A stretch of DNA of 64,000 nt, taken from G963422705 sp963422705 (GTDB lineage Bacteria; Poribacteria; WGA-4E; WGA-3G). The translations under genes were made by a program, and so were the position numbers. Below, piece after piece: positions 36,152-45,801 of this stretch. How positions within the stretch are numbered: position 1 is the stretch's first letter; the number at the start of each line of letters is the position of its first letter. The stretch spans positions 2,232,001 to 2,296,000 of the forward strand of contig OY730443.1 in assembly GCA_963422705.1 (NCBI GenBank), read 5' to 3'. The notes under the pieces are model-generated. The model was not told the DNA's origin. It worked only from the letters and a program-made list of their open reading frames with translations, and did no database searches.

Positions 36152-36964
36152 TTACAGGGTGTCAACAACCGCCCTGAGTTGGCGTACCCCTTCTAACATC
36201 TGCCCCGGGGTACCCCAATGTTCAATGCTTGCTGCCCCCGTGAACCCATCTGCTACAAGCGTTTCTAGTATCTGCTCGTACTTTAACCCGTTCTCTCCAA
36301 TAGGATTAAGGCTTTTTTGGCTATTCGGTTTGACATGGACATGTGTTACGAGCCCTTTGATGTGAGCATACCCGTCAGGAAGCGGATTTTCACCGCAGTG
36401 CAGCCCATTATTGACATCCCAGCAGGAGGTTAGCGCGGGGCTGTTCCCGAGTGCAGTGATGACAGCCCGGGTTTCCTCACATGTCCCAGCAAGTGTTGCG
36501 TTCTCATTCTCAAAAGCAAGTTTCACTTTTGCACTTTCAGCAATTGGAATGACAGGTGTAAGTTTCTCCACAATGCGTTCCAGATAGTCGTTAATATCCG
36601 GTCGTCGCGCCCCTTTAATTCTTCGATGTGGATTCCAAAAGGCAAATCCCCGAATTATCCTCGTATCAAATGCATGAGCGAGTTCAACCATCCGCTCAAA
36701 GTAGCGGAGATGCTGCTCATATTCTTGCGCGTCGTCAATAGCACATTTGCCGAACGGTGAGCCGATGCAGGCAACACGGACATCGTAGCTGCTCAGCACA
36801 TCTTGTGCGCGTTTCACATCATCGTCATCAATTTCAGTTACGTGTTTACCCCAGACACCGCCACGTACTTCTACGGTATTTGCCCCGGCTTGCACCCCGA
36901 GTCTAATGGCTTCCTCAAAATCGGCTTTAGACACTTCATCAGCAAAAAAACAGATATCAATCAT
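36152..36964 (-). CDS. Sugar phosphate isomerase/epimerase-family protein
   Basis: 270 residues with an AP-endonuclease-2 type TIM barrel: MIDICFFADEV start, VRVACIGSPFG, ENENAT metal-ligand glutamate, CWDVNNGLHCGE, HVHVKPN and SIEHWGTPG. The metal-binding E/D/H pattern is that of xylose isomerase-like barrels. Substrate unknown. Upstream of the SGNH hydrolase by 49 bases, same strand. Confidence 0.85.
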   Translation of the reverse strand: MIDICFFADEVSKADFEEAIRLGVQAGANTVEVRGGVWGKHVTEIDDDDVKRAQDVLSSYDVRVACIGSPFGKCAIDDAQEYEQHLRYFERMVELAHAFDTRIIRGFAFWNPHRRIKGARRPDINDYLERIVEKLTPVIPIAESAKVKLAFENENATLAGTCEETRAVITALGNSPALTSCWDVNNGLHCGENPLPDGYAHIKGLVTHVHVKPNSQKSLNPIGENGLKYEQILETLVADGFTGAASIEHWGTPGQMLEGVRQLRAVVDTL

Positions 36965-37015
36965 TTCAACATCCTCAAACGTGATGGGGTTTAAAATCCC
37001 GTCTACATAGATAGG

Positions 37016-38677
37016 TTAGTCTCTGGTTAAACGCCACATGACAAAAGGAGCCAGTTTCGCAAACGCTTCAACCGGTGCCTCTTTATCTGATAGTATGATT
37101 TCTAGCAGTGCTGTCTCATCATTTATAGAAACCCATGCCAGCATAGGCGTAATTTCCGTAGAATCAACAATGCGTAATTCTGCTGGTGGTGTTCCTCCGT
37201 TGACTTCTAACAGCCGTGCTAAGTTCAGCTGCGCAAAGGCTATAGGTGATTTGGGCAACTGCTTTAAGTGAGCCGGTTGCTGCTTTTCCAAACTCGCGTC
37301 AACCACTGCGTGTATCTCTTCTTCGGAAAGTCCTAGAAGAAACATTCCGGCTGTTTTACCGTAGTAGATATTTTCACCAAACTCAGACACTTTTGTGCCT
37401 CTATAATCCGATTGTGTTAGAGAAGCGTTTTGTAAATTGGCAATGCTGTTGCCGACTTCATTCAATTTTACTGGGTGACTTGGGTTGAAAACGAGACAGA
37501 ATTGTGTTTCAACCTGTCTGGCATCAATTTCAAAGGCGCCATTATCAAAGTTAACATTGAGTTTCTCCAGCGCATCCGGATTAAACTGGGTTAAATCCGA
37601 TGCTGAGAGTGCCACCTCACCAGTGAGTGCGGCGATGACATCTTCCTCAAAATTCAGATTCAAAAGTCCCTCAAAAAACGTGATAACCGCGTATGTCTCC
37701 TCCGTGGCGTTTTTTTCGATGTCGCTGCGAACGATTTGCCAGATTGCTTCGATAAATGCGGGTGCGCCAGCAATAAACAGTTCTGTGTTATTTGACAATG
37801 CGTTGAGCGTTTTGAGAGGGGCTCCCTCTTTCAAAAACAGCCCAATTCTGTTTTCTGACAGTTCTGGATTTTCTTGCGAGTTTTGCAGAAATTGTGCGGC
37901 AACCTGAAGCAGAGTTCCTGTCTCTAGTAAATTAAGCCTTGCAAAAAAGGTATGAAAGATAGCGAATTGCGCACGCTGCACCTCACTCAACTCCTTGATT
38001 AACGGCAATGCCTGCTGCACATTAACAAATGCTGTGGCTTGGCCAGATTCCAGTTCCTTTGAGGCTTTCACAAATTCACGGTTTTTGTCAATAGATGGTG
38101 TTTTTTTCCGGAAGGTATCAATTAGTTTTTCAAAGCTTCCGTTGCCGATGCTAAGCACCAGAAACTCATCCACAAACCCGTATGTGATGAGCGCCTGTGG
38201 AATTTGTAAAGTACTATATTTAACTTTCAGGTATTCCCCGGCATCCGGGTTTAGCGTCCCGGCGTTCATACCGAGTATTCCTGTGAGCGTTTTAATCAAC
38301 CGCCGGAGTTCGGCAATATTCCCGCCGGAATGCACAACGCATCCGGCGCGGTGTTCGTCCTGTTCACCTTTCCATACCGCAATTCCTGTACGGTAGCCTA
38401 GCGTCCCAATCAAAGTTGGAAAGTCTGTTCCGAACAGTGTGAGTGCTGTTGTCAATCCTTGCTGTGCTTCCGGGGCAATTTTTGTTAAGCGTGCCTGCAC
38501 GCTTTGCCAGTTTTCAGACATATTCAGTGTCATGTAGACGTCGTCAATATCTTGCAATTGGAGATAAACCACCGCCTCCTTAGGGATAAAGTCCTTAACC
38601 TTCGCAGCATCGGCTGATATCGCTAAAAGCAGAAGGCTGATTAGGATAAGAATTGTCCTTATCAATTTTTGTTGCAT
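37016..38677 (-). CDS. Exported DUF3352-like protein
   Basis: 553 residues with a signal peptide (ILILISLLLLAISADAA). After it comes FIPKEAVVYLQLQDIDDVY, the usual start of DUF3352 proteins, and long alternating helix/strand segments such as FLVLSIGNGSFEKLIDTF. Function unknown; the family is exported. The last residues VMWRLTRD superficially resemble the WGxLK tail but lack its glycine. Confidence 0.65.
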   Translation of the reverse strand: MQQKLIRTILILISLLLLAISADAAKVKDFIPKEAVVYLQLQDIDDVYMTLNMSENWQSVQARLTKIAPEAQQGLTTALTLFGTDFPTLIGTLGYRTGIAVWKGEQDEHRAGCVVHSGGNIAELRRLIKTLTGILGMNAGTLNPDAGEYLKVKYSTLQIPQALITYGFVDEFLVLSIGNGSFEKLIDTFRKKTPSIDKNREFVKASKELESGQATAFVNVQQALPLIKELSEVQRAQFAIFHTFFARLNLLETGTLLQVAAQFLQNSQENPELSENRIGLFLKEGAPLKTLNALSNNTELFIAGAPAFIEAIWQIVRSDIEKNATEETYAVITFFEGLLNLNFEEDVIAALTGEVALSASDLTQFNPDALEKLNVNFDNGAFEIDARQVETQFCLVFNPSHPVKLNEVGNSIANLQNASLTQSDYRGTKVSEFGENIYYGKTAGMFLLGLSEEEIHAVVDASLEKQQPAHLKQLPKSPIAFAQLNLARLLEVNGGTPPAELRIVDSTEITPMLAWVSINDETALLEIILSDKEAPVEAFAKLAPFVMWRLTRD

Positions 38678-38773
38678 TGAAGCGCCTCTATTTAAATTCC
38701 GTTTCTCTAAAGAGCTACGTTATACCTGCTTAACAAGTTGAGCGGATGTTTAAGACATCCCGCTAGAAAATCC

Positions 38774-40465
38774 TTAAGGAAGGCGAATCTCATCAACCAG
38801 AGCTTGCACCTCGTCCGGTGGGGGTGATGTGAAGGCTGAAACCGCAATGGCAACGATGAAGTTTAGCACCATTCCGAGGGTGCCGATGCCTTCCGGTGAG
38901 ATTCCCCACCACCAATTCTCAGGTGTATTTACTTCCGGGTTGATAAAATAGATGATGTACGCGCTGGTGAAAGTGATACCGACAATCATGCCGCTGACAG
39001 CGCCGGCCTTGTTCATGCGTTTCGAAAAGATGCCCATGACAATAGCCGGAAAGAATGAACTTGCTGCGAGCCCAAATGCGAAAGCGACAACTTGCCCAAC
39101 AAACCCAGGCGGATTTATCCCAAAATATCCGGCAATGCAGACAGCAATACCTGCTGCAATTCGTGCCGCCATTAATTCCTGATTGTCACTCAAATCTCGG
39201 AGAATGGCGCCTTTAAGAAGATCATGGGCAACAGCCGTAGAGATTACCAGTAATAAGCCAGCGGCTGTGGATAAGGCTGCTGCTAAACCGCCCGCAGCAA
39301 CTAACCCAACAACCCAATTCGGAAGTTTCGCAATTTCAGGGTTCGCTAATACCATAATGTCCGGGTCAATTGTCAATTCATTCTCGACATCTGATTTCGG
39401 GCCACGGTATTGAATCGCGCCATCACGATTCTTATCTTCAAATTTTATTAATCCTGTCGCTTCCCAATTCTTAAACCATTCAGGAACATTTTCATACTTA
39501 ACATCAGATAATATACCGTTTTGTTCATATTGCACTGTTTTGAGAAGGTTCGTGCGGGCGAAAACAGCCACGGCGGGTGCAGTGGTGTAAAGAATTGCAA
39601 TAAAGAGCAGTGCCCATCCTGCGGAGATTCGCGCCTCGGATGCTTTTCGTACGGTGTAGAACCGGATAATAACGTGTGGCAGCCCCGCCGTCCCTAACAT
39701 CAACGCAGCGGTGATGAAAAACACATCAATCGTTGCCTTGCTACCATCCGTGTAACGATTAAAACCGAGCGCCTCGTTTAATCCGTTAAGTCTATCCAAA
39801 AGGTACGTCCCGGAACCATCTGCAACCTTTGCTACCAGTCCCATCTGCGGAATCGCGTTGTTGGTAATCAGCAGAGAAATAAAGATGGCGGGCACCAGAT
39901 ATGCAAAAATCAGGACGCAGTATTGCGCGACTTGTGTATAAGTAATCCCTTTCATTCCACCAAGTACGGCGTAAAAGAACACAATCCCCATACCGATTAG
40001 TACACCGGTTGTAATATCAACATTCAGAAATCGAGAAAAGACAATACCGACACCGCGCATCTGTCCAGCCACGTAGGTGAACGAGACAAAGATAGCACAC
40101 ACGACAGCGACAACCCGGGCCAACTGAGAATAATACCTATCGCCAACAAAATCAGGCACGGTATATTTTCCAAATTTCCGGAGGTACGGTGCCAGCAGCA
40201 GTGCTAGCAGAACGTACCCGCCTGTCCACCCAAGCAGATAGACGGAACCATCGCGCCCCATAAAGGAGATAAGCCCGGCCATCGAGATAAATGAGGCAGC
40301 ACTCATCCAATCTGCCGCTGTTGCCATCCCGTTTACAATTGGATGCACATTACTCCCGGCAATGTAGAAATCCCCCGTTGAACGCGCCTTTGACCAAAGT
40401 GCAACTCCAATATATAACACGAAGGAGATTGCCACCATCACGAATGTCCAAGCTTGTACGTTCAT
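38774..40465 (-). CDS. Sodium:solute symporter (SSS family, VC_2705/ActP-like)
   Basis: 563 residues with about 13 transmembrane segments. Family blocks: DFYIAGSNVHPIVNGMATAADWMSA split across helix 1-2, LPHVIIRFYTV and AAGGLAAALSTAAGLLLVIS. A soluble insertion of about 90 residues near 310-390 is present. It overlaps the DUF4212 gene by four bases, the typical two-component arrangement for uptake of small monocarboxylates. Probably takes up acetate, lactate or a similar acid with sodium. Confidence 0.9.
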   Translation of the reverse strand: MNVQAWTFVMVAISFVLYIGVALWSKARSTGDFYIAGSNVHPIVNGMATAADWMSAASFISMAGLISFMGRDGSVYLLGWTGGYVLLALLLAPYLRKFGKYTVPDFVGDRYYSQLARVVAVVCAIFVSFTYVAGQMRGVGIVFSRFLNVDITTGVLIGMGIVFFYAVLGGMKGITYTQVAQYCVLIFAYLVPAIFISLLITNNAIPQMGLVAKVADGSGTYLLDRLNGLNEALGFNRYTDGSKATIDVFFITAALMLGTAGLPHVIIRFYTVRKASEARISAGWALLFIAILYTTAPAVAVFARTNLLKTVQYEQNGILSDVKYENVPEWFKNWEATGLIKFEDKNRDGAIQYRGPKSDVENELTIDPDIMVLANPEIAKLPNWVVGLVAAGGLAAALSTAAGLLLVISTAVAHDLLKGAILRDLSDNQELMAARIAAGIAVCIAGYFGINPPGFVGQVVAFAFGLAASSFFPAIVMGIFSKRMNKAGAVSGMIVGITFTSAYIIYFINPEVNTPENWWWGISPEGIGTLGMVLNFIVAIAVSAFTSPPPDEVQALVDEIRLP

Positions 40466-40743
40466 GCTGACTCCTTTTCGCCCGATGCTTCTGTTTTCCA
40501 GTACTTCTTTTCTAAGCGGTTCATCAGCGCGGCATAGACAAAAATGAGCTCAACGAAAATCCAGATTGATGCCTGTTGCGCAAAGTAGAAGCCGATACGG
40601 TACCCACCGATTTGAATTTTGTCTAACTGTTCAACGAAAACAATTGAGCAGAGATACGAAGTGATAAACCAGATTCCGAGTAAAATCGCAAGGTATTGTA
40701 GATTCTTCCGCCAGTACACGCGATTTTTATCCGTTGTCTCCAT
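40462..40743 (-). CDS. DUF4212 small membrane subunit of the symporter
   Basis: 93 residues with two transmembrane helices (LQYLAILLGIWFITSYL and QASIWIFVELIFVYAALMN). DUF4212 proteins are the small partner of VC_2705-type symporters. The four-base overlap with the symporter start supports a common complex. Confidence 0.85.
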   Translation of the reverse strand: METTDKNRVYWRKNLQYLAILLGIWFITSYLCSIVFVEQLDKIQIGGYRIGFYFAQQASIWIFVELIFVYAALMNRLEKKYWKTEASGEKESA

Positions 40744-40799
40744 AACTTGTCCCCCTGATTGCTTTGCAAAAGATTCTCTGAAAAGCGAATTCCAATTAA

Positions 40800-41387
40800 T
40801 TAATAATTTTCCGGAAACATTACCCTTTCCACATGTTCAATCAGGATGTGCAGCACCTTAATATGGATTTCCTGAATTCTATCTGCCGTGTTACCGGGGG
40901 CGATGAGGGAAACATCGCAGTGTTCCTTAAGGGTACCCCCATCCGCGCCGAGCAATCCAAAGACGGACATTCCGCGTGATTTCGCTGCCATCGCTGCCCG
41001 GACGACATTGACGGACATTCCGCTCGTTGAGAGTGCAACGAGCAAATCTCCTGGGTGTCCTAATGCCAACAGTGGACGTACGAAAACCTCCTCGAACCCA
41101 AAGTCATTAGCGGTGCAAGTGAGATGCCCCGCATCACTCAAGGCAATCACGGGAAGCGGAATGCGCTCATCACGAAACTTCCCGGTGCATTCTTCTGCAA
41201 AATGGATGGCGTCGCACAAACTTCCGCCGTTTCCACACGTGAAGATTCTGCCTTGACGCTCAAATACGTTTTGCATCAAGCCAACGCCCTCTGCAATTTT
41301 CCTAAGATTCTCCGGTGCTTGAAGAAATCTGTCGAGGACGTCACGGGTTTCTAAAAGGGAACGGTGGATGCTACAAAAAATGTCCAC
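40800..41387 (-). CDS. gmhA: Sedoheptulose-7-phosphate isomerase (SIS domain)
   Basis: 195 residues. GmhA blocks: CGNGGSLCDAIHFAEE, RIPLPVIALSDAGHLTCTAND, STSGMSVNV and the zinc-site region RIQEIHIKVLHILIEHVE. It converts sedoheptulose 7-phosphate to D-glycero-heptose 7-phosphate for heptose synthesis (LPS or nucleotide heptoses). No other heptose genes are in the window. One usual position differs (CDAIHFA instead of ADAQHFA). Confidence 0.85.
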   Translation of the reverse strand: MDIFCSIHRSLLETRDVLDRFLQAPENLRKIAEGVGLMQNVFERQGRIFTCGNGGSLCDAIHFAEECTGKFRDERIPLPVIALSDAGHLTCTANDFGFEEVFVRPLLALGHPGDLLVALSTSGMSVNVVRAAMAAKSRGMSVFGLLGADGGTLKEHCDVSLIAPGNTADRIQEIHIKVLHILIEHVERVMFPENY

Positions 41388-41416
41388 GTTTTTTTCTCTA
41401 TACGATGATAGGGGTT

Positions 41417-42412
41417 TCAGGCGGATTCGGATTCAACCTTTACAACGATTTTACCGAATTTCTCTCCTGTAAAAAGCGCGATAAAAGCCTTTGAGGCATT
41501 CTCCAAACCTTCTACAACGGTTTCTTCCCACTTCATTTTGCCTTCCGCAATCCACTGACGCATATCGCGATAAAATTCCGCATTTCGTCCCAGATAATCA
41601 GTGACGATAAATCCTTCTAATCGTAAACGTTTGCCGATAGCGGTACTGAGATTCGAGGGGCCCGGGGTAGGTTCAATATCGTTATAGTGGGAAATCATAC
41701 CGCACAAGGCGATGCGCCCATGCATGTTCATAACAGAAAGTGCCGCCTCAAGGTGTTTGCCGCCCACATTTTCAAAGTAGACATCAAGTCCATTTGGGCA
41801 ATGCTGCCTCAGTTCAGCTGTTAAATTATCAACAGACTTATAGTTAAACGCTGCGTCAATGCCGGCTGTCTCTAGGAGCCAATTAACCTTCCGCTCTGAG
41901 CCTGCACTCCCTACCACGCGGCATCCCTTGATTTTGGCGATTTGACAAACAACTGAACCGACAGCACCAGCAGCCGCGGAAACGAAAACAGTCTCTCCCG
42001 CTTCAGGTTGTCCAATGTCCAGTAGCCCAAAGTAGCCAGTCCGTCCGGGCATCCCTACCGCGCCCAAAAACGACTGGATTGGGGCAATAGTCAAGTCAAT
42101 CTTGGTTAAAGCTTCCGCAGGGGCAACGTAACTATCTCGCCACCCTAGCATCCCGGATACAGCGTCCCCCTTATGAAACGCCGCACTCTTTGATTCCACA
42201 ATCTTACCAACACAACGCCCTTCCAGCGGCTTACCCAGCTCAGCAGCCCGCATGACACCTCGCATGTAGGGGTCCACCGATGTATACAGATTTTGAACTA
42301 ACACTTCACCTGCTTTCGGTTCACGGAGTGGTACTTCAACAAGTTCAAAATCACTTTCCTTGGGCATACCGACGATACGGTTCTTGAGATGAATTTCTCG
42401 ACTATTCAGCAT
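41417..42412 (-). CDS. NADP-dependent zinc-free medium-chain oxidoreductase (PTGR/CurA-like)
   Basis: 331 residues from the ATG at 42412, with AGGAGG close upstream; the open frame extends to 42454. MDR fold without zinc: VDPYMRGVMR, TGYFGLLDIGQP and the nucleotide-binding AAAGAVGSVVCQIAK, then ENVGGKHLEAAL. Relatives reduce alpha,beta-unsaturated ketones and aldehydes with NADPH. Promoter at 42456-42483. Confidence 0.9.
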   Translation of the reverse strand: MLNSREIHLKNRIVGMPKESDFELVEVPLREPKAGEVLVQNLYTSVDPYMRGVMRAAELGKPLEGRCVGKIVESKSAAFHKGDAVSGMLGWRDSYVAPAEALTKIDLTIAPIQSFLGAVGMPGRTGYFGLLDIGQPEAGETVFVSAAAGAVGSVVCQIAKIKGCRVVGSAGSERKVNWLLETAGIDAAFNYKSVDNLTAELRQHCPNGLDVYFENVGGKHLEAALSVMNMHGRIALCGMISHYNDIEPTPGPSNLSTAIGKRLRLEGFIVTDYLGRNAEFYRDMRQWIAEGKMKWEETVVEGLENASKAFIALFTGEKFGKIVVKVESESA

Positions 42413-42455
42413 TATCCCTCCTATGGATTTGAAATTTCCTCTTTTCCCAAACAAT

Positions 42456-42483
42456 ATGATAACATATATGAAAAAAAAGTCAA
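42456..42483 (-). promoter_or_regulatory. Promoter of the MDR oxidoreductase gene
   Basis: TTGACT, 16 bases, TATCAT on the minus strand, about 45 bases before the start codon. Confidence 0.5.
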
Positions 42484-42675
42484 TATCATTCCGTTTTCGA
42501 CATTTTCGTGGGTTTGAATGGTTCCGCCGCGCCTTATTCCCTTCATTGATAGATTTTCAATAAGCTTGTATCATGTCATTCATGGGGAGCATTCCGTTAG
42601 CAAAGGTTTCAGCCTTGCGAACGAGTGCTTATCCTGAAAATCCTCATTCACATAATATGCATGAAAGGACTCGCC

Positions 42676-43515
42676 ATGCGCATCGAAAAACCGAAGCAAA
42701 AATACGATGGATTAATCGCGGACGGTTACTGCGTCATCAAAGGCGTGTTACAGGAAGATATGCTGACGCGGCTTCAGGCCGTGACAGATTCCCTGCTTGA
42801 CACACAAACCGAAGATGAACGCGCTGCCTACCGTTCATCAGGTAGTATGATTCGTGTGTCTGAACATCCACTGTTTGCTGAACTGGTAGCTTATCCACGT
42901 GCGTTACAAACCTTAGATGCGTTAGGGTTTTTAAGGCCAAAATGGTCATCGGGGTACATCATCAGTAAACCCCCGCAGAGCCCACCGCTATTTTGGCATC
43001 AAGACTGGTGGGGCTGGGATGATGCGTGTAGCTATACCCCACTCCCACAACAACTGTTTCTGATGTATTATTTGGTTGAGACAACGCCGCATAATGGGTG
43101 CCTCCGCGTGCTTAAAGGGACGCACGTCAAGCGGCATCCGATGCACGATATCCTGCCGGACGCGCACGGTGAAAACTTGCAGCGTGTCAACAACCCAAGT
43201 CATCCCGCCTATCAGCGGTTGCCTGATGAGATTGATGTCCCTGTGCAAGCAGGTGATTTGGTTATCGGAGATTCGCGGCTGCTGCACGCATCACACAGCA
43301 ATCAGTCTAATGAACGTCGCACCGTGATTACGCTCTGGTACCATCCATTCTTTGCGCTTCTTCCGGCGCGTTTGCGCGCACAAATCTGTAGACTCCGACA
43401 GGCGCGCGGCTGGGCAGCATCAGATGACGAGCGAATCGGACAATTGAACCCTGTCTATCAGGGTGATGTTAAACCGCAGGGATGGAATAGATTACCTGGA
43501 CATGAGTTAAGGTAA
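42676..43515 (+). CDS. Phytanoyl-CoA dioxygenase (PhyH)-family oxygenase
   Basis: 279 residues from the ATG at 42676, chosen for AAAGGA six bases upstream; an open frame begins at 42625. Triad H108-x-D110 (FWHQDWW), distal H204 (RLLHASHSNQ) and an arginine near 214-215 for 2-oxoglutarate. Only weakly similar to the first PhyH protein in the window. It is followed after 59 bases by a sulfatase on the same strand. Confidence 0.85.
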   Translation: MRIEKPKQKYDGLIADGYCVIKGVLQEDMLTRLQAVTDSLLDTQTEDERAAYRSSGSMIRVSEHPLFAELVAYPRALQTLDALGFLRPKWSSGYIISKPPQSPPLFWHQDWWGWDDACSYTPLPQQLFLMYYLVETTPHNGCLRVLKGTHVKRHPMHDILPDAHGENLQRVNNPSHPAYQRLPDEIDVPVQAGDLVIGDSRLLHASHSNQSNERRTVITLWYHPFFALLPARLRAQICRLRQARGWAASDDERIGQLNPVYQGDVKPQGWNRLPGHELR

Positions 43516-43574
43516 ATTCAATCACTTTTGACGTATCCCTGCTCACCCGGGGATAAACAAAGGGTTCAGAAGAG

Positions 43575-45008
43575 GTGAAAAGAATACCGATTATGAGAAA
43601 AAAGAAACCCCACATTCTCCTCCTTATCAATGATGAGCACCGCCCAGATATATTACCAATTGAAGGGAATACCGCGATTCGGACTCCCACACTATCTCGG
43701 TTTATGAATGAAGGAAACTACTTCCGCAATACCTACACCCCTTCACCAATCTGTGTCCCTGCCAGACAGAGTTTCCTTTCCGGGCTATACCCACGCAACT
43801 GCGGTAGCCTCAACTTCGGTGACGCGATGCCGACAGAAGTTCGAACAATTCCTGGCCATTTGGGAAATTATGGGTACTACACCTGCTGCGCTGGCAAGAT
43901 GCACTTTGTCGGGACAGATGTGATGCACGGATGGTATGAACGCATTGGACGCGATATTGTCGGGAATAATGGATACCCCTACGCCGCTGTTAAGGATGAA
44001 CAGTACGCACGGATTGAACAGGAGCCGGGCACCGGGGCAAAGCAGAACAAGGTTATACAAGAAATCCGGGATGCACAACCCGGATTAGGACACTGGATGC
44101 TACATGACCGGTACACGGTAGATGGTGCGCTCTTGTTTCTTGAAGAATATTTTGTGAATCCATCTTACGACAGGCCTCAGTCAAAACCACTCTGTCTCGC
44201 AGTCAGCCTCTGGGCGCCACACTATCCGTACCAGTGCCCACTCAATTTATTCAATTATTATATGCAGCGGGTGGAGCCGATTATTGAAGAGCCTAACGAG
44301 CAATTTGAATGTGCAGACTTTTTTAACGTGCGGGTTAACCAAGATGTTACGTACCGCCAAGCACACCGCGCGACTGCAGCATACTACGGAATGATTGAGT
44401 GGATGGATGCGCAATTTGGACGCGTCATTGAGAAATTGGAACATTTGAATCTCCTTGATGATTTTATCGTGGTATTTCTATCGGACCACGGTGAGATGCT
44501 CGGCACAAAAGGGCTTTGGGAAAAACAGAGTTATTTTGACGCTTCAGCACGGGTACCCCTGTCCATCTGGTACCCTAAACGGTTCGGCAAAAACGCAAGG
44601 TGCATCACGGAAAATGTCTCCTTAGTCGATGTGTTTCCCACCTTGTGCGAATTGGCAGAAATCCCAATACCTGACGAGCTTGATGGCTGTTCACTCGTAC
44701 CTTTGATTGAAGACACGGCAGACGACTGGCAAGATACGGTTTATAGTGAGCTCTGGGGAGCCCAAAACGGGCCATCTGTGATGGTAAAGCAGGGAACGCT
44801 AAAGTACTTCCGGTTTGATAACGGAAAAGGGTGGCCCGAACAACTCTTCGAACTGTCCGAAGACCCGGCAGAACGAAACAACCTAATTAATAACCCTGTT
44901 TATGCAAACGCATTGGCAAATCTACGGGCCAAAGCCGACGCCTTACCATCACCACGACGGAAGAACGCGAACAACAGTTTTGTCGAACCACATCGGGCAA
45001 TCTTGTAG
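43575..45008 (+). CDS. Type I sulfatase
   Basis: 477 residues from a GTG start; the ATG at 43593 (MRKKKPHILLLIND) is an equally good start. The formylglycine signature is CVPARQSFLSG with C60. Other blocks: AGKMHFVG, FLSDHGEMLGTKGLWEK and DELDGCSLVPL. No signal peptide. Probably acts on sulfated sugars; related to choline-sulfatase/iduronate-sulfatase-like groups, not to the first sulfatase of the window in detail. Ends near a weak terminator. Confidence 0.9.
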   Translation: MKRIPIMRKKKPHILLLINDEHRPDILPIEGNTAIRTPTLSRFMNEGNYFRNTYTPSPICVPARQSFLSGLYPRNCGSLNFGDAMPTEVRTIPGHLGNYGYYTCCAGKMHFVGTDVMHGWYERIGRDIVGNNGYPYAAVKDEQYARIEQEPGTGAKQNKVIQEIRDAQPGLGHWMLHDRYTVDGALLFLEEYFVNPSYDRPQSKPLCLAVSLWAPHYPYQCPLNLFNYYMQRVEPIIEEPNEQFECADFFNVRVNQDVTYRQAHRATAAYYGMIEWMDAQFGRVIEKLEHLNLLDDFIVVFLSDHGEMLGTKGLWEKQSYFDASARVPLSIWYPKRFGKNARCITENVSLVDVFPTLCELAEIPIPDELDGCSLVPLIEDTADDWQDTVYSELWGAQNGPSVMVKQGTLKYFRFDNGKGWPEQLFELSEDPAERNNLINNPVYANALANLRAKADALPSPRRKNANNSFVEPHRAIL

Positions 45009-45056
45009 GGATACGGAAAATTCACAGATTGAACTTTAGGGAATACGACGGCCCTC

Positions 45057-45077
45057 ACCGGTTAAGCCCCGGTTTTT
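45057..45077 (+). terminator. Weak rho-independent terminator after the sulfatase
   Basis: ACCGG, a 7-base loop, CCGGT and five Ts. The stem is only five pairs. Confidence 0.35.
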
Positions 45078-45113
45078 GACTTTACATGAACCAGCCGCAT
45101 CAGATAACCGTGC

Positions 45114-45644
45114 TCAAACGACTTCTGGTAAGTATTGAGATAATAATTTTTTAGCGTTTTCTTGTTGAACTGGTTGAAATTTATGCTGTTCAAGCCACCA
45201 TGGGAATCTGTCCCCGGGTTTATGTACACCGAGAATATACGCCTCTTCGCCTAAACCGAGTTTATAATCCCCCTCTGCTTTCCATTGGAAGCCTGTTAGC
45301 TTTTTAAACCTTGTAAAATTTCCATAAACAGTGATGCCATTTTCACGGATTTCAAACCGGCGGTTGGCTGAGGACGCGGAAACCGCAGCGCATGTGAGGC
45401 ATATCAGTAACCCTGTCGGCGATGGAGTGTTCGAATCACTCAAAATTCTTGACAGGATTATTTCGATAACGGGAATTGCAACATAACCAACGGACATAAA
45501 GAGAAAAAGAAGCTGATGAAATCGCGATTGGGGTAGGTGATACACAACCTGTCCCATTTTCTTTCGTTTCCAAAACAGGTAAAAACTACTAATGGACAAA
45601 ACCAAAATAAAATAACCGACAACAATTAGATGTTCAAATTTCAT
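45114..45644 (-). CDS. Membrane protein of unknown function
   Basis: 176 residues from the ATG at 45644; the open frame extends into the adjacent IS end hairpin. Three hydrophobic segments at about 5-25, 40-62 and 75-95, then a cytoplasmic-type C-terminal domain (RRFEIRENGITVYGNFTRFK, WKAEGDYKLGLG). The pattern is like DUF5673-type proteins, but this is a weak match. The start codon lies only eight bases from the IsrB element hairpin, whose GGGGAGG could serve as ribosome site. Confidence 0.55.
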   Translation of the reverse strand: MKFEHLIVVGYFILVLSISSFYLFWKRKKMGQVVYHLPQSRFHQLLFLFMSVGYVAIPVIEIILSRILSDSNTPSPTGLLICLTCAAVSASSANRRFEIRENGITVYGNFTRFKKLTGFQWKAEGDYKLGLGEEAYILGVHKPGDRFPWWLEQHKFQPVQQENAKKLLSQYLPEVV

Positions 45645-45801
45645 TAATCTTCGGGCATTCCTCCCCATCCTTTAGGTTGGGGAGGAATGCCCGCTCCTAT
45701 AGTAAAAGTTGAGGCGTGTTAGCACGCGAAAATCAGAACGCTTCGCCCCTGTGGTTAATCGTTTGTTTCCCATACTGTATATCGAAAACAAACCATTTGC
45801 G

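Noticed and set aside
37016..37060. A fourth copy of the WGxLK tail at the end of the DUF3352-like protein (KLAPFVMWRLTRD)
   Set aside because: The glycine after tryptophan and the VEP start are missing, and the segment looks helical; probably chance.
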